Below are positions 34,156-44,437 of a stretch of 64,000 nucleotides of DNA, in pieces. This stretch comes from Flavobacterium soyae (GTDB lineage: Bacteria; Bacteroidota; Bacteroidia; Flavobacteriales; Flavobacteriaceae). The notes below the pieces were generated by a model, which saw only the letters and a list, made by a program, of their open reading frames with translations, did not search any database and was not told where the DNA came from. The first letter of the stretch is position 1. Each line of letters starts with the position of its first letter. A program made the translations under genes and the position numbers. The stretch spans positions 124,001-188,000 of the forward strand of contig NZ_JAJQXA010000005.1 in assembly GCF_021245985.1 (NCBI RefSeq). Direction: 5' to 3'.

Positions 34156-34540
34156 TGTTTCATACTGCTGTAGAAAATAAGGGCAAATGGCCCATTCTTT
34201 TCGGCCTAAAGTAATCATTAGGTTTGTCAGGCATAGTAAAAAAGAATTAAAGACATCCTAAAGCATTGTTTTATTTTTAGTTATAGATAAAAAATCCTAT
34301 CCCGTTGTTGGAATAATCGTTCCTCCTTTCCTTTTTGTATCCATTAATTTTAAGAATTTAAAAAAAGCAAAGAAATAATTTAACTTTAGATGCGACAGCG
34401 CCATTGTATTTTTTAGTGAAAAGCGGTATTGAATAGTAAAATTAAATTTTTTGAGTTTTCATATTTCTTTTTTTATTCCTTATTTTTGAAGACTTTGATA
34501 AAAAATAAAATTAAATTTTAATGAATTGATAGCATATGCT
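34156..34540. other. Rest of the SusC/HTCS divergent spacer
   Basis: Non-coding AT-rich DNA. On the + strand, TATTTTTG (34481-34488) is a perfect TAnnTTTG -10 box, 52 nt before the HTCS ATG. The nearest upstream TTG (34451) is 27 nt away, longer than usual. Nothing else is recognised. Confidence 0.5.
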
Positions 34541-37500
34541 ATGAAACGCAAAATAATTACAGGATGCCTTTTTTTACTGACAGCCTTCATATCACATGCT
34601 CAGTATTCAAATCTTAAGTTTGAGAACTTTGATACTTCAAAAGGACTCTCCAGTAGTACCTGTGTTGATATTTTTCAGGATCATGAAGGATTTTTATGGT
34701 TTGGAACTATAGATGGACTGAACAAGTATAATGGATATGATTTCGAAATTTATCGTAATATCCTTGATGATCCCAATTCTATTAGCAATAATAGAATAAC
34801 GGTAATAACAGAAGACAACAAGGGACGCCTTTGGATTGGGACCAGTAATGGTTTAAATGTTTTTGACAGGGATACAGAGAAATTTTATAAGATTAATTTA
34901 GATCAAAAAAAGAAAGAAAGCGCAAATTTTAGAGAAGAAATCAACGGGCTTTTGTATCATAAGATTGATAATTCACTTTGGGTTGCCGCCAAAAATGGTG
35001 TTACCAAATTATTGTTAGATGATACCCAGAGCGGGACTTATGATAAGATTAAGTTTACTCATTACGGTTATAATTCAAAAGATCCGCAATCGCTGGACAG
35101 CAATGATGTAACGAGTGTTATTGAAGACAGGAAAGGAAATATTTGGTTAGGAACGAAAGGAAATCATCTGCACAGATATAATCCTCAGACCAATAATTTT
35201 ACAAGGTTTCCTATTGATTTTAAAGGAAGCCAATATTTGAATCATCTTCCAAAACGAATTCTAATTGACAAAGACGGGGATTTTTGGATAGGCAATGATA
35301 TTTCGAGTTTGTTTCTCTTTAATGTACATACAGGGACTTTTAAGAATGTTTCTCCTTTAAATAAAAGTGTTCCGATTTTTCATCTTTATCAGGATAAAAA
35401 AGGTGTTGTCTGGGCTTCAACAGACGGAGATGGTATTTTTCTTCTGGATAAAAACAAAGGTTTGCTGCAGCATTTACAGCACAATCCTTTTAATCCTTTT
35501 TCTTTGTCTAATAATCAGGCTTCTGAAGTTTTAGAGGATAAAAATGGAATTTACTGGATTGCTACTTATAACACAGGACTTAACAAGCTGGCTATTTCTA
35601 AAACTTCTTTCGGACATTATTTTTATAAGTCAGAGAGCAATGAAGGTTTGAGCGCTAAGATAGCACAATCTGTTCTTCAGGACAGTAAAAAAAGAATTTG
35701 GATAGGTACTGATGGCGGCGGATTGAATCTTTTTGATGAAAAAAAAGGAACTTTCAGGCATTACAGAGCCAGGGCAGGTGATCCAAATGCACTAAGTTCA
35801 GATAAAATTGTAAATTTAGTTGAAGGAGATAATGGTGTTTTGTGGGTTTGTACCTGGGATGGCGGACTCAATAAGTTTTATACAGATTCAGGTAAGGTCA
35901 AACCGTATCAATACAGTAAAACGAATCCTTTTTCCATTGGACAAAATACGGTTTGGTGTGCCAAAAAAGATTTAAATGGTTATTTATGGCTGGGAACTTC
36001 CACTGGCGGATTAAATTTGTTTGACCCTGTATCTGAAAAATTTTATCACTACAAGAATCAGCCGGGAGATTCCAGGAGTCTGATAAGTAATTTTGTATTT
36101 TCACTTTTTATTGATTCTAAAAACAGGCTTTTTGTAGGGACTTCCCAGGGCTTATGTGTTATGAGTCTGAATACTATAAAAGGTCGGATTCCTGATAAAA
36201 TTAATTTTAATGAAATTAAAATTAAAAATATTCAGGGAAATCGCATTAACTATATCACTGAAGATTACAAAAAGAACATATGGGTAGGGACTGATATGGG
36301 ATTGTATGAATTGGATACGGCATTAAATTTACAACATTCTTATTCTTCATTAAATGGTTTACCAAATAACTTAGTTGTAGGTGTAGAGGAAGATAATAAT
36401 AAAAATTTATGGATTACCACCAAAGGCGGATTGTCATACTTTAATCCTAAAACAGGGGTTTTTAAAAATTTTAATACCCATGATGGATTACAAGGTACTG
36501 AATTTCAGAGTAAATCTATTGATAAAACGCAGGACGGGCGTATTATAGTAGGGGGAATAAATGGATTTAATATTTTTAATCCTAATGATATTTCGTTAAA
36601 ATCAAATGTTGTGAATCCTGTAATAACCGAAATCCGGCTGTTTAATAAAAAAGTGAGTCCGGGAGAAGTTATTCATGGCAGGGTATTGTTAGACAGGGCA
36701 ATAACAAAAATTAAAGAAATAGAACTCAAATATAATCAGGGTTATATTTCGTTTGGTTTCGTGGCACTCAATTACCAGAATCCTGAGAGAGTTAAGTATG
36801 CCTATAAACTTGATGGATTGGATCAGGGATATATTAATGCAGGTTCTGGCAGGATTGCTAATTATTCTAACCTGGAACCGGGCGATTATACTTTTGAAGT
36901 CATCGCAGCTATTGATGGGCAGTGGGATCAGGCAAAAAAAACGGCTATCCGTCTAAAAGTTGATTCACCGCCTTGGAAAACCTGGTGGGCCTATTGTTTT
37001 TATATTTTAGCATTTAGCTCGCTTTTATATTTTGGGGTGAATTATTATACCAGAAAAATCCGGGAAGAAAAAGAACAGGAACTGGATCAGATGAAATTGA
37101 ACTTTTTTATCAATGTATCTCATGAATTCAGAACACCTCTTACTTTGATTTTAAACCCTGTTGATAAGATTCTCTCTTCGTTTAATGATCCGGAAGAAGT
37201 TAAAAAGTCGGCGTTGATTATTCAAAGAAGCAGCAGGCGCCTGCTGCATCTGGTAAATCAGCTTCTGGATTTAAGGAAAATGGATCTGGGTAAAACACCA
37301 TTAGAAATCAGCAGGATAAATATTGTCAAGTTTAGCAAAGATGTTTTCTTGTTATTTGAAGATTTGGCCAGGGCTAAAGGAATTCAGTTTGTGTTTGATT
37401 CTCCAAAAAAAGAATTCTACGGAATGTTTGATCCTGATAAAATTGAAAAAATTCTAAGTAATTTACTTTCAAATGCTATTAAGTTTACTGATAAAGGAGG

Positions 37501-38716
37501 TACAATAACATTGTCCCTTTCAGAATCAATGCAAGAGAAAACAACTTCTTTATTATGGTTTTTTAAAAAATCAAAAATGGAAAGAGTTTTGGAAATGAAA
37601 GTTAAAGATACTGGAATTGGACTCAGAAAAGAAGAAATTAATAAAGTGTTTCAGCGATTTTTTCATCCTGATAGTACTAAAACGGGAACAGGAATTGGAT
37701 TAAATTTTATTAAAAGTTTAGTCGAATTGCATAAAGGTGAAATTTTAGTAGAAAGCGAATACGAGGTTGGAACCACATTTATTGTTAGAATACCTGCGGA
37801 TCTTCAGGTTAATAAAAAGTCTTTAGTTAATTCGCATCAGGCAGGTAACTATGAAATTGATAGAAATTCTTTAATCTCGGCTGAATATGAAATTGCCATA
37901 TCTAATGAAGATGAAGCGTTTGTTTCGGTAGATATTGATAAAGAAGGTAACAGGTCGGTGGTTTTAATTGTAGAGGATAATAAAGAGCTGAGAAGCCATT
38001 TAAAGAATGAACTCAGCAATCAATTCCAGGTTAAAGAGGCTTCTAATGGTTTGATCGGACTGGAGAAGGTAAAAAAATATTTTCCTGATATTATTATCAG
38101 TGATGTTATGATGCCTGAGATGGACGGTTTTGAATTATGCCGTCAGGTAAAAAATGACTTAGAAACCAGTCATATTCCTGTTATACTGCTTACGGCAAGA
38201 AGTCTTGAAGAAGACAGGATTGAAGGTTATGATACAGGTGCAGATGAATATCTTTCAAAACCATTTAATATAAATGTATTAAAGGCAAGAATTAAAAATT
38301 TACTCGAAGCAAGAAAAAGAGCAAAAGAAAGGTTTGCTTCTATTGGCAGTATACTGCCTTCCAGCGAAATTGCTACTAATTCACTAGATGAGGCTTTTTT
38401 AGATAAAACAACCAAAATTGTGCTGCATCATATTTCAGATCCAGACTTTGCATTAGAGGATATAATTAAGGAACTAAGCATTGGAAGGTCACAGTTCTAT
38501 AGAAAGATAAGTTCTATTACAGGACAGAACCCAAGTAATTTTATAAGAACGATAAGACTCAAATATGCTTCAGAATTATTATTGAGCAAACAGTATTCGG
38601 TTAAAGAAATTACCCATATGTGCGGTTTTAACTCTTCGGCTTATTTTACTAAAACCTTTAGGGAGCTCTTTGGTTTAACTCCTACACAATTTGTAGAAGG
38701 TAAACCTGAGAAATAG
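34541..38716 (+). CDS. Hybrid two-component system regulator (HTCS)
   Basis: A single-polypeptide sensor kinase and transcription factor of 1391 aa that senses a glycan fragment in the periplasm and activates PUL transcription. ATG 34541 is chosen over an in-frame TTG at 34526 because it gives a signal peptide (MKRKIITGCLFLLTAFISHAQ). Order: Reg_prop beta-propeller repeats (~25-690; many WIGT/WLGT motifs), Y_Y_Y domain (~725-800), one membrane segment (~812-835), HisKA with phospho-His in NVSHEFRTP (about 860), HATPase (NLLSNAIKF, DTGIG, GTGIGLNF), receiver with phospho-Asp in SDVMMPEMDG (about 1186) and an AraC-type HTH (~1290-1387; SRSQFYRK, CGFNSSAYFTKTFRE). All catalytic boxes are intact. 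It is divergent from SusC, its likely target. Confidence 0.96.
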   Translation: MKRKIITGCLFLLTAFISHAQYSNLKFENFDTSKGLSSSTCVDIFQDHEGFLWFGTIDGLNKYNGYDFEIYRNILDDPNSISNNRITVITEDNKGRLWIGTSNGLNVFDRDTEKFYKINLDQKKKESANFREEINGLLYHKIDNSLWVAAKNGVTKLLLDDTQSGTYDKIKFTHYGYNSKDPQSLDSNDVTSVIEDRKGNIWLGTKGNHLHRYNPQTNNFTRFPIDFKGSQYLNHLPKRILIDKDGDFWIGNDISSLFLFNVHTGTFKNVSPLNKSVPIFHLYQDKKGVVWASTDGDGIFLLDKNKGLLQHLQHNPFNPFSLSNNQASEVLEDKNGIYWIATYNTGLNKLAISKTSFGHYFYKSESNEGLSAKIAQSVLQDSKKRIWIGTDGGGLNLFDEKKGTFRHYRARAGDPNALSSDKIVNLVEGDNGVLWVCTWDGGLNKFYTDSGKVKPYQYSKTNPFSIGQNTVWCAKKDLNGYLWLGTSTGGLNLFDPVSEKFYHYKNQPGDSRSLISNFVFSLFIDSKNRLFVGTSQGLCVMSLNTIKGRIPDKINFNEIKIKNIQGNRINYITEDYKKNIWVGTDMGLYELDTALNLQHSYSSLNGLPNNLVVGVEEDNNKNLWITTKGGLSYFNPKTGVFKNFNTHDGLQGTEFQSKSIDKTQDGRIIVGGINGFNIFNPNDISLKSNVVNPVITEIRLFNKKVSPGEVIHGRVLLDRAITKIKEIELKYNQGYISFGFVALNYQNPERVKYAYKLDGLDQGYINAGSGRIANYSNLEPGDYTFEVIAAIDGQWDQAKKTAIRLKVDSPPWKTWWAYCFYILAFSSLLYFGVNYYTRKIREEKEQELDQMKLNFFINVSHEFRTPLTLILNPVDKILSSFNDPEEVKKSALIIQRSSRRLLHLVNQLLDLRKMDLGKTPLEISRINIVKFSKDVFLLFEDLARAKGIQFVFDSPKKEFYGMFDPDKIEKILSNLLSNAIKFTDKGGTITLSLSESMQEKTTSLLWFFKKSKMERVLEMKVKDTGIGLRKEEINKVFQRFFHPDSTKTGTGIGLNFIKSLVELHKGEILVESEYEVGTTFIVRIPADLQVNKKSLVNSHQAGNYEIDRNSLISAEYEIAISNEDEAFVSVDIDKEGNRSVVLIVEDNKELRSHLKNELSNQFQVKEASNGLIGLEKVKKYFPDIIISDVMMPEMDGFELCRQVKNDLETSHIPVILLTARSLEEDRIEGYDTGADEYLSKPFNINVLKARIKNLLEARKRAKERFASIGSILPSSEIATNSLDEAFLDKTTKIVLHHISDPDFALEDIIKELSIGRSQFYRKISSITGQNPSNFIRTIRLKYASELLLSKQYSVKEITHMCGFNSSAYFTKTFRELFGLTPTQFVEGKPEK

Positions 38717-38762
38717 GGGGAGAAAAATAACAATGTTTTGAGAACCTGATTAAAAAAAAAAT

Positions 38763-38797
38763 AAAAAGCTGGCTTTAATTAAAAGTCAGCTTTTTTT
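38763..38797 (+). terminator. Terminator after the HTCS gene
   Basis: AAAAAGCTGGCTTT pairs with AAAAGTCAGCTTTTT across a short loop, with one mismatch and a run of T. It lies 47 nt after the HTCS stop codon. Confidence 0.8.
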
Positions 38798-38952
38798 GTG
38801 TCTTTTTGAAAAAGATAACAGCTGTTTTTAACAGTTTAGTTAAAATTTCGAATGTGCTTTTTTATGATATGAAATGCCAAGCTGTACTTATTTCTTATTT
38901 CAGGCAAACATAAACCGTAATTAAAAATCTTTATTTCACACTTAAAATACAT

Positions 38953-39278
38953 AATTAATTCAAGTTGCTGGTTTAATAATTCAATAAATAAATCGGCTCT
39001 AAAAAAGTTTAATCCCTACGGGCAATGTCATTAAGTTAAGAGTAAATCTATAAAATTACTTAACAGTTTAATTAAGAAAGTAATTAGAAAAATCAGTTTT
39101 TATCAGCGTTTTCGCTTTAGCGAATCAGTAAAATCAGCGTCTAATTGTGATGCGGATAAAACAGATTTACTTCGTAAAAACGTTGATAAACACGGATCTG
39201 ATTTGCAATAATTTTATTTTCTAAAAGCTTAACTTAATGACATTGCCCGTAGGGACTACACTTTATAACTAGCAGCTT
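38953..39278. repeat. Element B copy 2 with a nested inverted-repeat insertion
   Basis: The left end (38953-38973) matches the left end of element B copy 1, and similarity continues to about 39022. The right end keeps CCCGTAGGGACTAC and AACTAGCAGCTT (39267-39278) but lacks the last bases. The middle of copy 1 is replaced by a ~223-bp segment with 18-bp perfect inverted ends: CAATGTCATTAAGTTAAG (39023-39040) and its inverse (39228-39245). Inside are repeated ATCAGCG words and the hairpin TTCGCTTTAGCGAA. There is no ORF. Confidence 0.8.
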
Positions 39279-39926
39279 TATTACGATATGATGCGATTTG
39301 TATTGCATTTATAGTGGTTACAAATTTTTTAAGATAGAATTTAATGTTAAATGATTGTTTTTAAAGATGATAAGTGATTAATAATAATTTATTTTTTTTA
39401 GATATAAAATATGGTATAAGAAAAAAAAGTAGGTATTTTTTTTACAATGAATAAAAAAATGGATGATAATTTATCTATAATGAATTATAATTTATCGTTT
39501 TAAAAAGTTGTTCATCCTAAATTTGACAATGTATTAACGAAGAAACTTAACAATAAAGTAAAGAAGATTTAACAGAAAGAGATTTGTATAATTTACGCAA
39601 TCGTTATAATGTTTTTTTGCTTTTAAGAGAAGGGATTTTTCAAGTTCTTGTTTTTATAAAAATAAGTTCTGTATAAAAAAGAAGGAATATAAATGCAAGT
39701 CTGCTTTTTTATAATTGTTTGTTATTTTTTGAATATAATAATGCGGGTTTGGTTTACCTGTGAGTTTAAGTAGAGAGCCGATCTAAACAATCGGCAGGCA
39801 GCTGTCGGGGTTAAATAGCCGACAGCTGACTTAACCTCAAAAAACACCCCTCTTATAGAGATAACGGTAATGATTATATAAGGATTTATATAAGAATATG
39901 GTTTTAAAATCTTAACAGCTATTCTA
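39279..39926. other. Very AT-rich leader with two consecutive stem-loops before the GntR gene
   Basis: From 39279 to ~39720 the DNA is extremely AT-rich with no ORF. Then come two GC-rich hairpins: GCCGAT/ATCGGC (39777-39782 with 39790-39795) and CAGCTGTCGG/CCGACAGCTG (39799-39808 with 39819-39828). GGTTAA and TTAACC lie in the second loop and after its stem. No T run follows, so it is not a classical terminator. It may be a structured leader of the regulator mRNA or a small RNA. Confidence 0.5.
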
Positions 39927-40949
39927 ATGGAAAATTTAAAGGATATAATAACAATAAGTGATTATTCAAGAGTCCGCAAACATAAACAAATTGTAAATTC
40001 TGTTTTGAATGCTACTCGTACAGGGTCATTAAAATTTAATGATAAACTGCCGTCTGTTAATGAACTTGCATTTGATCATAATGTTTCAAGAGATACAGTA
40101 GTAAGGGCGTATGCTTTTTTGAAAGAAAATAATATTATTGAATCCATTCCGGGAAAAGGTTACTATTTAAAATCAGCCTGTGAAGAAATAAAAGCTAAGG
40201 TGTTTTTATTGTTTAATAAACTGGGGCCTTATCAAAGGAAAATTTTTGATGCGCTTAGTTATATTTTGAACGAGACCGCTGTTATTGATTTTTATGTTTA
40301 TCAGAACGATTATGAACAATTTAAAAAGCATATTATAAACAGCAGGTCTAAAGAATATACACATTACATTTTAAATGCAAATTTTGACGAAAAAGAAGAT
40401 GAAGTGACTGAATTTATTAAAAATGAAATACCTCTTGAAAGATTGATTCTCCTGGATAAAAAAATGGATCATTTAGGAAATGTAGCATGTATATATCAGG
40501 ATTTTGAAAATGATATTTATTCAGCTCTTGTCGAACTGAATCCGTTATTGAAAAAATACAAGGCTATAAAATTAGTGTTTCCTAAGGCTGCCAAACTGCC
40601 AGCAGGAATTAAAAGAGGTTTTTTAAAATTTTGCATTGAGTCCGGTTATGAATTTGGAATTGCTGCAGATGCCGCCAGTGAAAACCTGGAAAAAAATACG
40701 GTCTATATAAGTGTGGAAGAAGAAGATTTGATAGAGCTTATTAAACAGATTAGGAATAATGATTTTACAATTGGAGAAGATATTGGTATCATTTCTTATA
40801 ATGATTCTTCTTTAAAAGAAGTTCTCGGAATTACAGCCGTCTCAACAGATTTTGAACGACTGGGAGAACAGGCAGGTTTAATGGTTTTAAGGAATGAAAA
40901 AGAGCAGATCAGAAGCAGCTTTAATATACAAATCAGAAACTCTCTTTAA
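39927..40949 (+). CDS. GntR-family regulator with LacI-type sugar-sensing domain
   Basis: A 340-aa cytoplasmic transcription factor. The N-terminal GntR winged helix (~10-75) shows KHKQIVNSVLNATRTGSLKF, LPSVNELAFDHNVSRDTVVRAYAFL and GKGYYL. The rest (~85-335) resembles a periplasmic-binding-protein-like sensor, closing with IGIISYNDSSLKEVLGITAVSTDFERLGEQAG as in LacI-type repressors. Bacteroides FucR (BT1272), the fucose-operon repressor, has this build. With two fucosidases and a mutarotase in the window, an L-fucose-type effector is a reasonable inference, but not shown. It precedes the second SusCD operon by 204 bp on the same strand and may control it. Confidence 0.88.
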   Translation: MENLKDIITISDYSRVRKHKQIVNSVLNATRTGSLKFNDKLPSVNELAFDHNVSRDTVVRAYAFLKENNIIESIPGKGYYLKSACEEIKAKVFLLFNKLGPYQRKIFDALSYILNETAVIDFYVYQNDYEQFKKHIINSRSKEYTHYILNANFDEKEDEVTEFIKNEIPLERLILLDKKMDHLGNVACIYQDFENDIYSALVELNPLLKKYKAIKLVFPKAAKLPAGIKRGFLKFCIESGYEFGIAADAASENLEKNTVYISVEEEDLIELIKQIRNNDFTIGEDIGIISYNDSSLKEVLGITAVSTDFERLGEQAGLMVLRNEKEQIRSSFNIQIRNSL

Positions 40950-41153
40950 TCTATAGTTCAACTTAATAGTTTGTTTAGCAGCTGTTTTTAAAGAGTAATG
41001 ACCACTCAGAATAGTTCATAACACTTTTATGGATTTTTATTACCAATGCTGCAGACTTATCTAAAAAAACTCAAACGATATCGCTGGAGATTTTTTTTAA
41101 ATAACACATGACTAACAAAACTAACTAAAATACTAACCAAAAATTAATTGTTT

Positions 41154-44100
41154 ATGACTAAACCAAAAATCAATCAGTTTAAGCTGAAATTTTTATCAAA
41201 ACCGGCCTTGCTGGTATTGTTGTTTGGGTGTAGTGCTGCAGGTAACCTGTATGCCGGTTCCAATACGACCCATAATTTAAGTTTAAAAGAAACAGAATTA
41301 GAAAAGGTTCTGCAGGATATTATAGTAAAAGGAAAAGTTACAGATTCTGGTAAACTGGGAATACCAGGGGTAAACGTAGCTATAAAGGGACAAAAGGGCG
41401 GAGTAAGTACTGATTTTGACGGTAGTTATACTATAAAGGTATCATCTGCCGATGCAATACTTGTTTTTACTTCGGTAGGCTTTAAGACTCAGGAAATAAA
41501 AGTAGGGAATTTAACAGATAAAGTTATTGATGTTATCTTACTTGAGGATGTATCAAGTTTAAATGAAGTGGTGGTTGTGGGTTACGGAACTCAAAAGAAA
41601 GCGGCTGTAACCGGCGCAGTTGAGCAGATATCCAGTAAAGTTTTTGAAGACAGGGCCGTTACAAATGTTGGATTAGCCCTTCAGGGGCAGAGCCCGGGAC
41701 TTGTAGTAACCAGAAGTTCTTCAAGACCTGGTAATGAGGGAATTGCTTTTCAAATACGTGGGGCAACTTCCATAAACGGGGGAAGTCCTTTAGTAATTAT
41801 TGACGGCGTACCTGCCTTAAATAATTTTTCATTCCAGAATATGAATCCGGATGATATCGAAAGTATCAGTGTCCTAAAAGATGCTTCGGCTGCAATTTAT
41901 GGGTCCAGAGCGGCAAACGGGGTAATCTTGGTAACAACTAAAAAAGGTAAGGGGAAGTTAAAAGTAGATTTTACCAGCAATATTCGTTTCACAGAAAATG
42001 GAATTACAAATTTTTCTGCCTCATCAACTGACTACGCTAAGATTTGGCTTGCAGCAAATAAAGAAGAAAAGACACCAAACTGGTGGGCATGGATTTCAAA
42101 AGAAAATATGGAAATGATGGCCACAGGCAAAGAAGGAATTTATCCAACACAGTTTTGGGGGGATGTGTTTATTGGCAATGGAAACCGTATTGACGAAATG
42201 TTTGCACAAAGATATTCTTACCAATATAATTTAAGTATCTCTAGTAAAACAGATAAATCAGGATATCGTCTTTCGTTTGCAACTGCTGATAACCAGGGAA
42301 ACCTGGCAACTGCTTATGACGGGCAGAAGCAATATAATCTGCGTTTTAACTATGATTATAAATTATCTGAAAGAATTAAGCTTGAAACAGCGATAAGCTT
42401 TATAGATGCCATAACAAAAGGCCCATCTGTGGGACTGGATGAAACTTTATATGCTAATGATATGCCTTTCTTCCCTGCTAAAAACCCGTATGGGCAGTGG
42501 AATGCAAATTTTGGAAATGTAGGTAACAGGAATTCAGCAGCAGCAACATCAGATGGTGGAAGGGATAATAAAACTTCACTGACCAGCAGAGTTGATTTTA
42601 AAGGGACCTTTAATATCCTTAAAGGGTTAGATTTAGAAGGAATGGTATCTTATCAGAAAGAAGATTTTAATCAGGAAAGATATGTAATCCCGGTTCAGCT
42701 TTATGACTGGTATGGTAATAAATCAGTAGAAAATCTTGCAAAAACAATTCAAAGTGCTTCAAACCCTGGTTATAAAACCAATGATTATGATTCATTTTAT
42801 CAGTATTATTCAGCTTTGCTGAGATATAATGCAACATTTTGGGGCCGCCATCACATTTCGGCGGTTGCTGGTCTCAATGCTGAAAAAACTCAAATCAGAA
42901 CCTTATCAGCGACCCGTGCTTTTTTTACAGACCTTGGAGTGTATGACATAAATGCTGCCGATCCTGTGACTCAGAGTAACTCGGGTGGAAAATCACAATT
43001 TGGGAACTATTCATACCTGGCGAGATTAAGCTACGATTACGATGAGAAATATTTAGTATCAGTTTTAGGACGTATGGACGGTGCGTCAAACTTTGCGCCA
43101 GGACATAAATTTAAAGATTTTGGTTCTGTCGAATTAGGATGGGTATTTACTAAAGAGTCTTTCCTTAAAGATAACTCTGTTCTAAATTTTGGAAAAATAA
43201 GGGTAAGTACAGGTGTTATGGGTAATTATGCAGGAATAGGAAACTACGATTACATCTCTGCAGTAAATATGGGAACAATAGTTTTAGGAGTTCCTCCAGC
43301 GCAGCAGACCAGCAGTTCTCTGGCAGGCAACGGGCTTATTAGTTTAGACAGGGAATGGGAGAGAGTGTCCCAAAAAAATATAGGTATTGACCTCGCATTT
43401 TTTGACAACAGATTAACAGCGAGCTATGATTATTTTATGAAAAGTAATAAGGGAATGTTAACAGATGTACTTTATCCGGCAGTTTTAGGAGGTGCAGCTC
43501 CCAAAACCAATAGCGGTGAATTGAGTGTTGACGGATGGGAAGCTGTTATTGCATGGAAAGACAGGATAAAGGATTTTTCATATAACGTTTCTTTTAATAT
43601 TGGGGACACACAAAGTAAGCTGATGCATAAAGAAGGAGCTGATACTTATGGCGCTGGTAAAAATAATGTTAATGGATTTCCTTTAAATTCATGGTTTTTG
43701 TATCAGACAGACGGCTATTTTAAAGATCAGGCAGAGGTTGATGCTTATTATGCTTCTTATGCTGCCGGAGGTCAGGAAATGACCAGAGTAGTAAAAGGAA
43801 CTGCTTCAGAATTACGACCAGGTGACACAAAAAGAATTGATTTGAATGGAGATGGTATTATTACCGGTGCCGGAAGTAAAAAGAGCGATCTTAAATACAT
43901 GGGAGATGCTAATGCCCATTATGTATACGGATTAAATTTGGGGGCGTCATATAAAGGATTTGATTTTCAGACTTTCTTTCAGGGTGTTGCAAAACAACAA
44001 ATTATGCGTGCGGGATATTTAGCGTATCCATTTTCAACTATTTATACAAATCAGCCTACTAATTTCTTAGGTAAGACCTGGACTGAAGAAAAACCCGATG

Positions 44101-44402
44101 CAGAATTCCCGCGTTTAACAACTAATACTAACAGAGCAAACTGGAATTATGCATCTAACAGCTTTATGTTAGAAAACAACGCATATATCCGCTTGAAAAC
44201 TTTAGTTATTGGTTATACACTTCCTAAAAGTTTAAGCGACAGGGCAGGATTAGAAAGAGTAAGATTCTATTTCTCTGGTAACGATTTATGGGAAGCTGTT
44301 AAAATCAAAGACGGATATGATCCTGAGATGGGTGAAACATCTCAAAATGCCGGTTACCCTTACTATAGAACCTTATCTTTTGGTTTAAATCTAGGGTTTT
44401 AA
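41154..44402 (+). CDS. SusC/RagA-family TonB-dependent transporter (second)
   Basis: An outer-membrane glycan importer of 1082 aa. ATG 41154 is preferred over an in-frame TTG two codons earlier. A signal segment (to about 37, NLYAG) is followed by a carboxypeptidase-regulatory-like domain (VKGKVTDSGKLGIPGVNVAIKG), the plug (VVVVGYGTQKKAAVTGAV, LQGQSPGLVVTRSSSRPGNEGIAFQIRG) and the signature SVLKDASAAIYGSRAANGVILVTTKKG. The barrel ends FGLNLGF. It differs strongly from the first SusC in the barrel, so the two should import different glycans. It heads an operon with SusD (35 bp downstream), an IPT/TIG lipoprotein and enzymes. Confidence 0.95.
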   Translation: MTKPKINQFKLKFLSKPALLVLLFGCSAAGNLYAGSNTTHNLSLKETELEKVLQDIIVKGKVTDSGKLGIPGVNVAIKGQKGGVSTDFDGSYTIKVSSADAILVFTSVGFKTQEIKVGNLTDKVIDVILLEDVSSLNEVVVVGYGTQKKAAVTGAVEQISSKVFEDRAVTNVGLALQGQSPGLVVTRSSSRPGNEGIAFQIRGATSINGGSPLVIIDGVPALNNFSFQNMNPDDIESISVLKDASAAIYGSRAANGVILVTTKKGKGKLKVDFTSNIRFTENGITNFSASSTDYAKIWLAANKEEKTPNWWAWISKENMEMMATGKEGIYPTQFWGDVFIGNGNRIDEMFAQRYSYQYNLSISSKTDKSGYRLSFATADNQGNLATAYDGQKQYNLRFNYDYKLSERIKLETAISFIDAITKGPSVGLDETLYANDMPFFPAKNPYGQWNANFGNVGNRNSAAATSDGGRDNKTSLTSRVDFKGTFNILKGLDLEGMVSYQKEDFNQERYVIPVQLYDWYGNKSVENLAKTIQSASNPGYKTNDYDSFYQYYSALLRYNATFWGRHHISAVAGLNAEKTQIRTLSATRAFFTDLGVYDINAADPVTQSNSGGKSQFGNYSYLARLSYDYDEKYLVSVLGRMDGASNFAPGHKFKDFGSVELGWVFTKESFLKDNSVLNFGKIRVSTGVMGNYAGIGNYDYISAVNMGTIVLGVPPAQQTSSSLAGNGLISLDREWERVSQKNIGIDLAFFDNRLTASYDYFMKSNKGMLTDVLYPAVLGGAAPKTNSGELSVDGWEAVIAWKDRIKDFSYNVSFNIGDTQSKLMHKEGADTYGAGKNNVNGFPLNSWFLYQTDGYFKDQAEVDAYYASYAAGGQEMTRVVKGTASELRPGDTKRIDLNGDGIITGAGSKKSDLKYMGDANAHYVYGLNLGASYKGFDFQTFFQGVAKQQIMRAGYLAYPFSTIYTNQPTNFLGKTWTEEKPDAEFPRLTTNTNRANWNYASNSFMLENNAYIRLKTLVIGYTLPKSLSDRAGLERVRFYFSGNDLWEAVKIKDGYDPEMGETSQNAGYPYYRTLSFGLNLGF

Positions 44403-44437
44403 GAAAATTTTAAAAATAGTAATATAAAAAATATAGT

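Noticed and set aside
34526..34540. TTG start of the HTCS gene
   Set aside because: ATG 34541 begins a clean signal peptide; the five extra residues add nothing.
38953..39278. CRISPR-like or attachment-site reading of the repeated words in element B
   Set aside because: Repeats are inverted, not regularly spaced direct repeats, and no cas or integrase gene is present.
40982..41024. Possible HTCS motif before the second SusC (CTGTTTTTAAAGAGT and AGTTCATAACA)
   Set aside because: Pieces resemble the motif, but orientation is mixed and no TAnnTTTG box lies 19 bp downstream, so I did not include it in the regulon.
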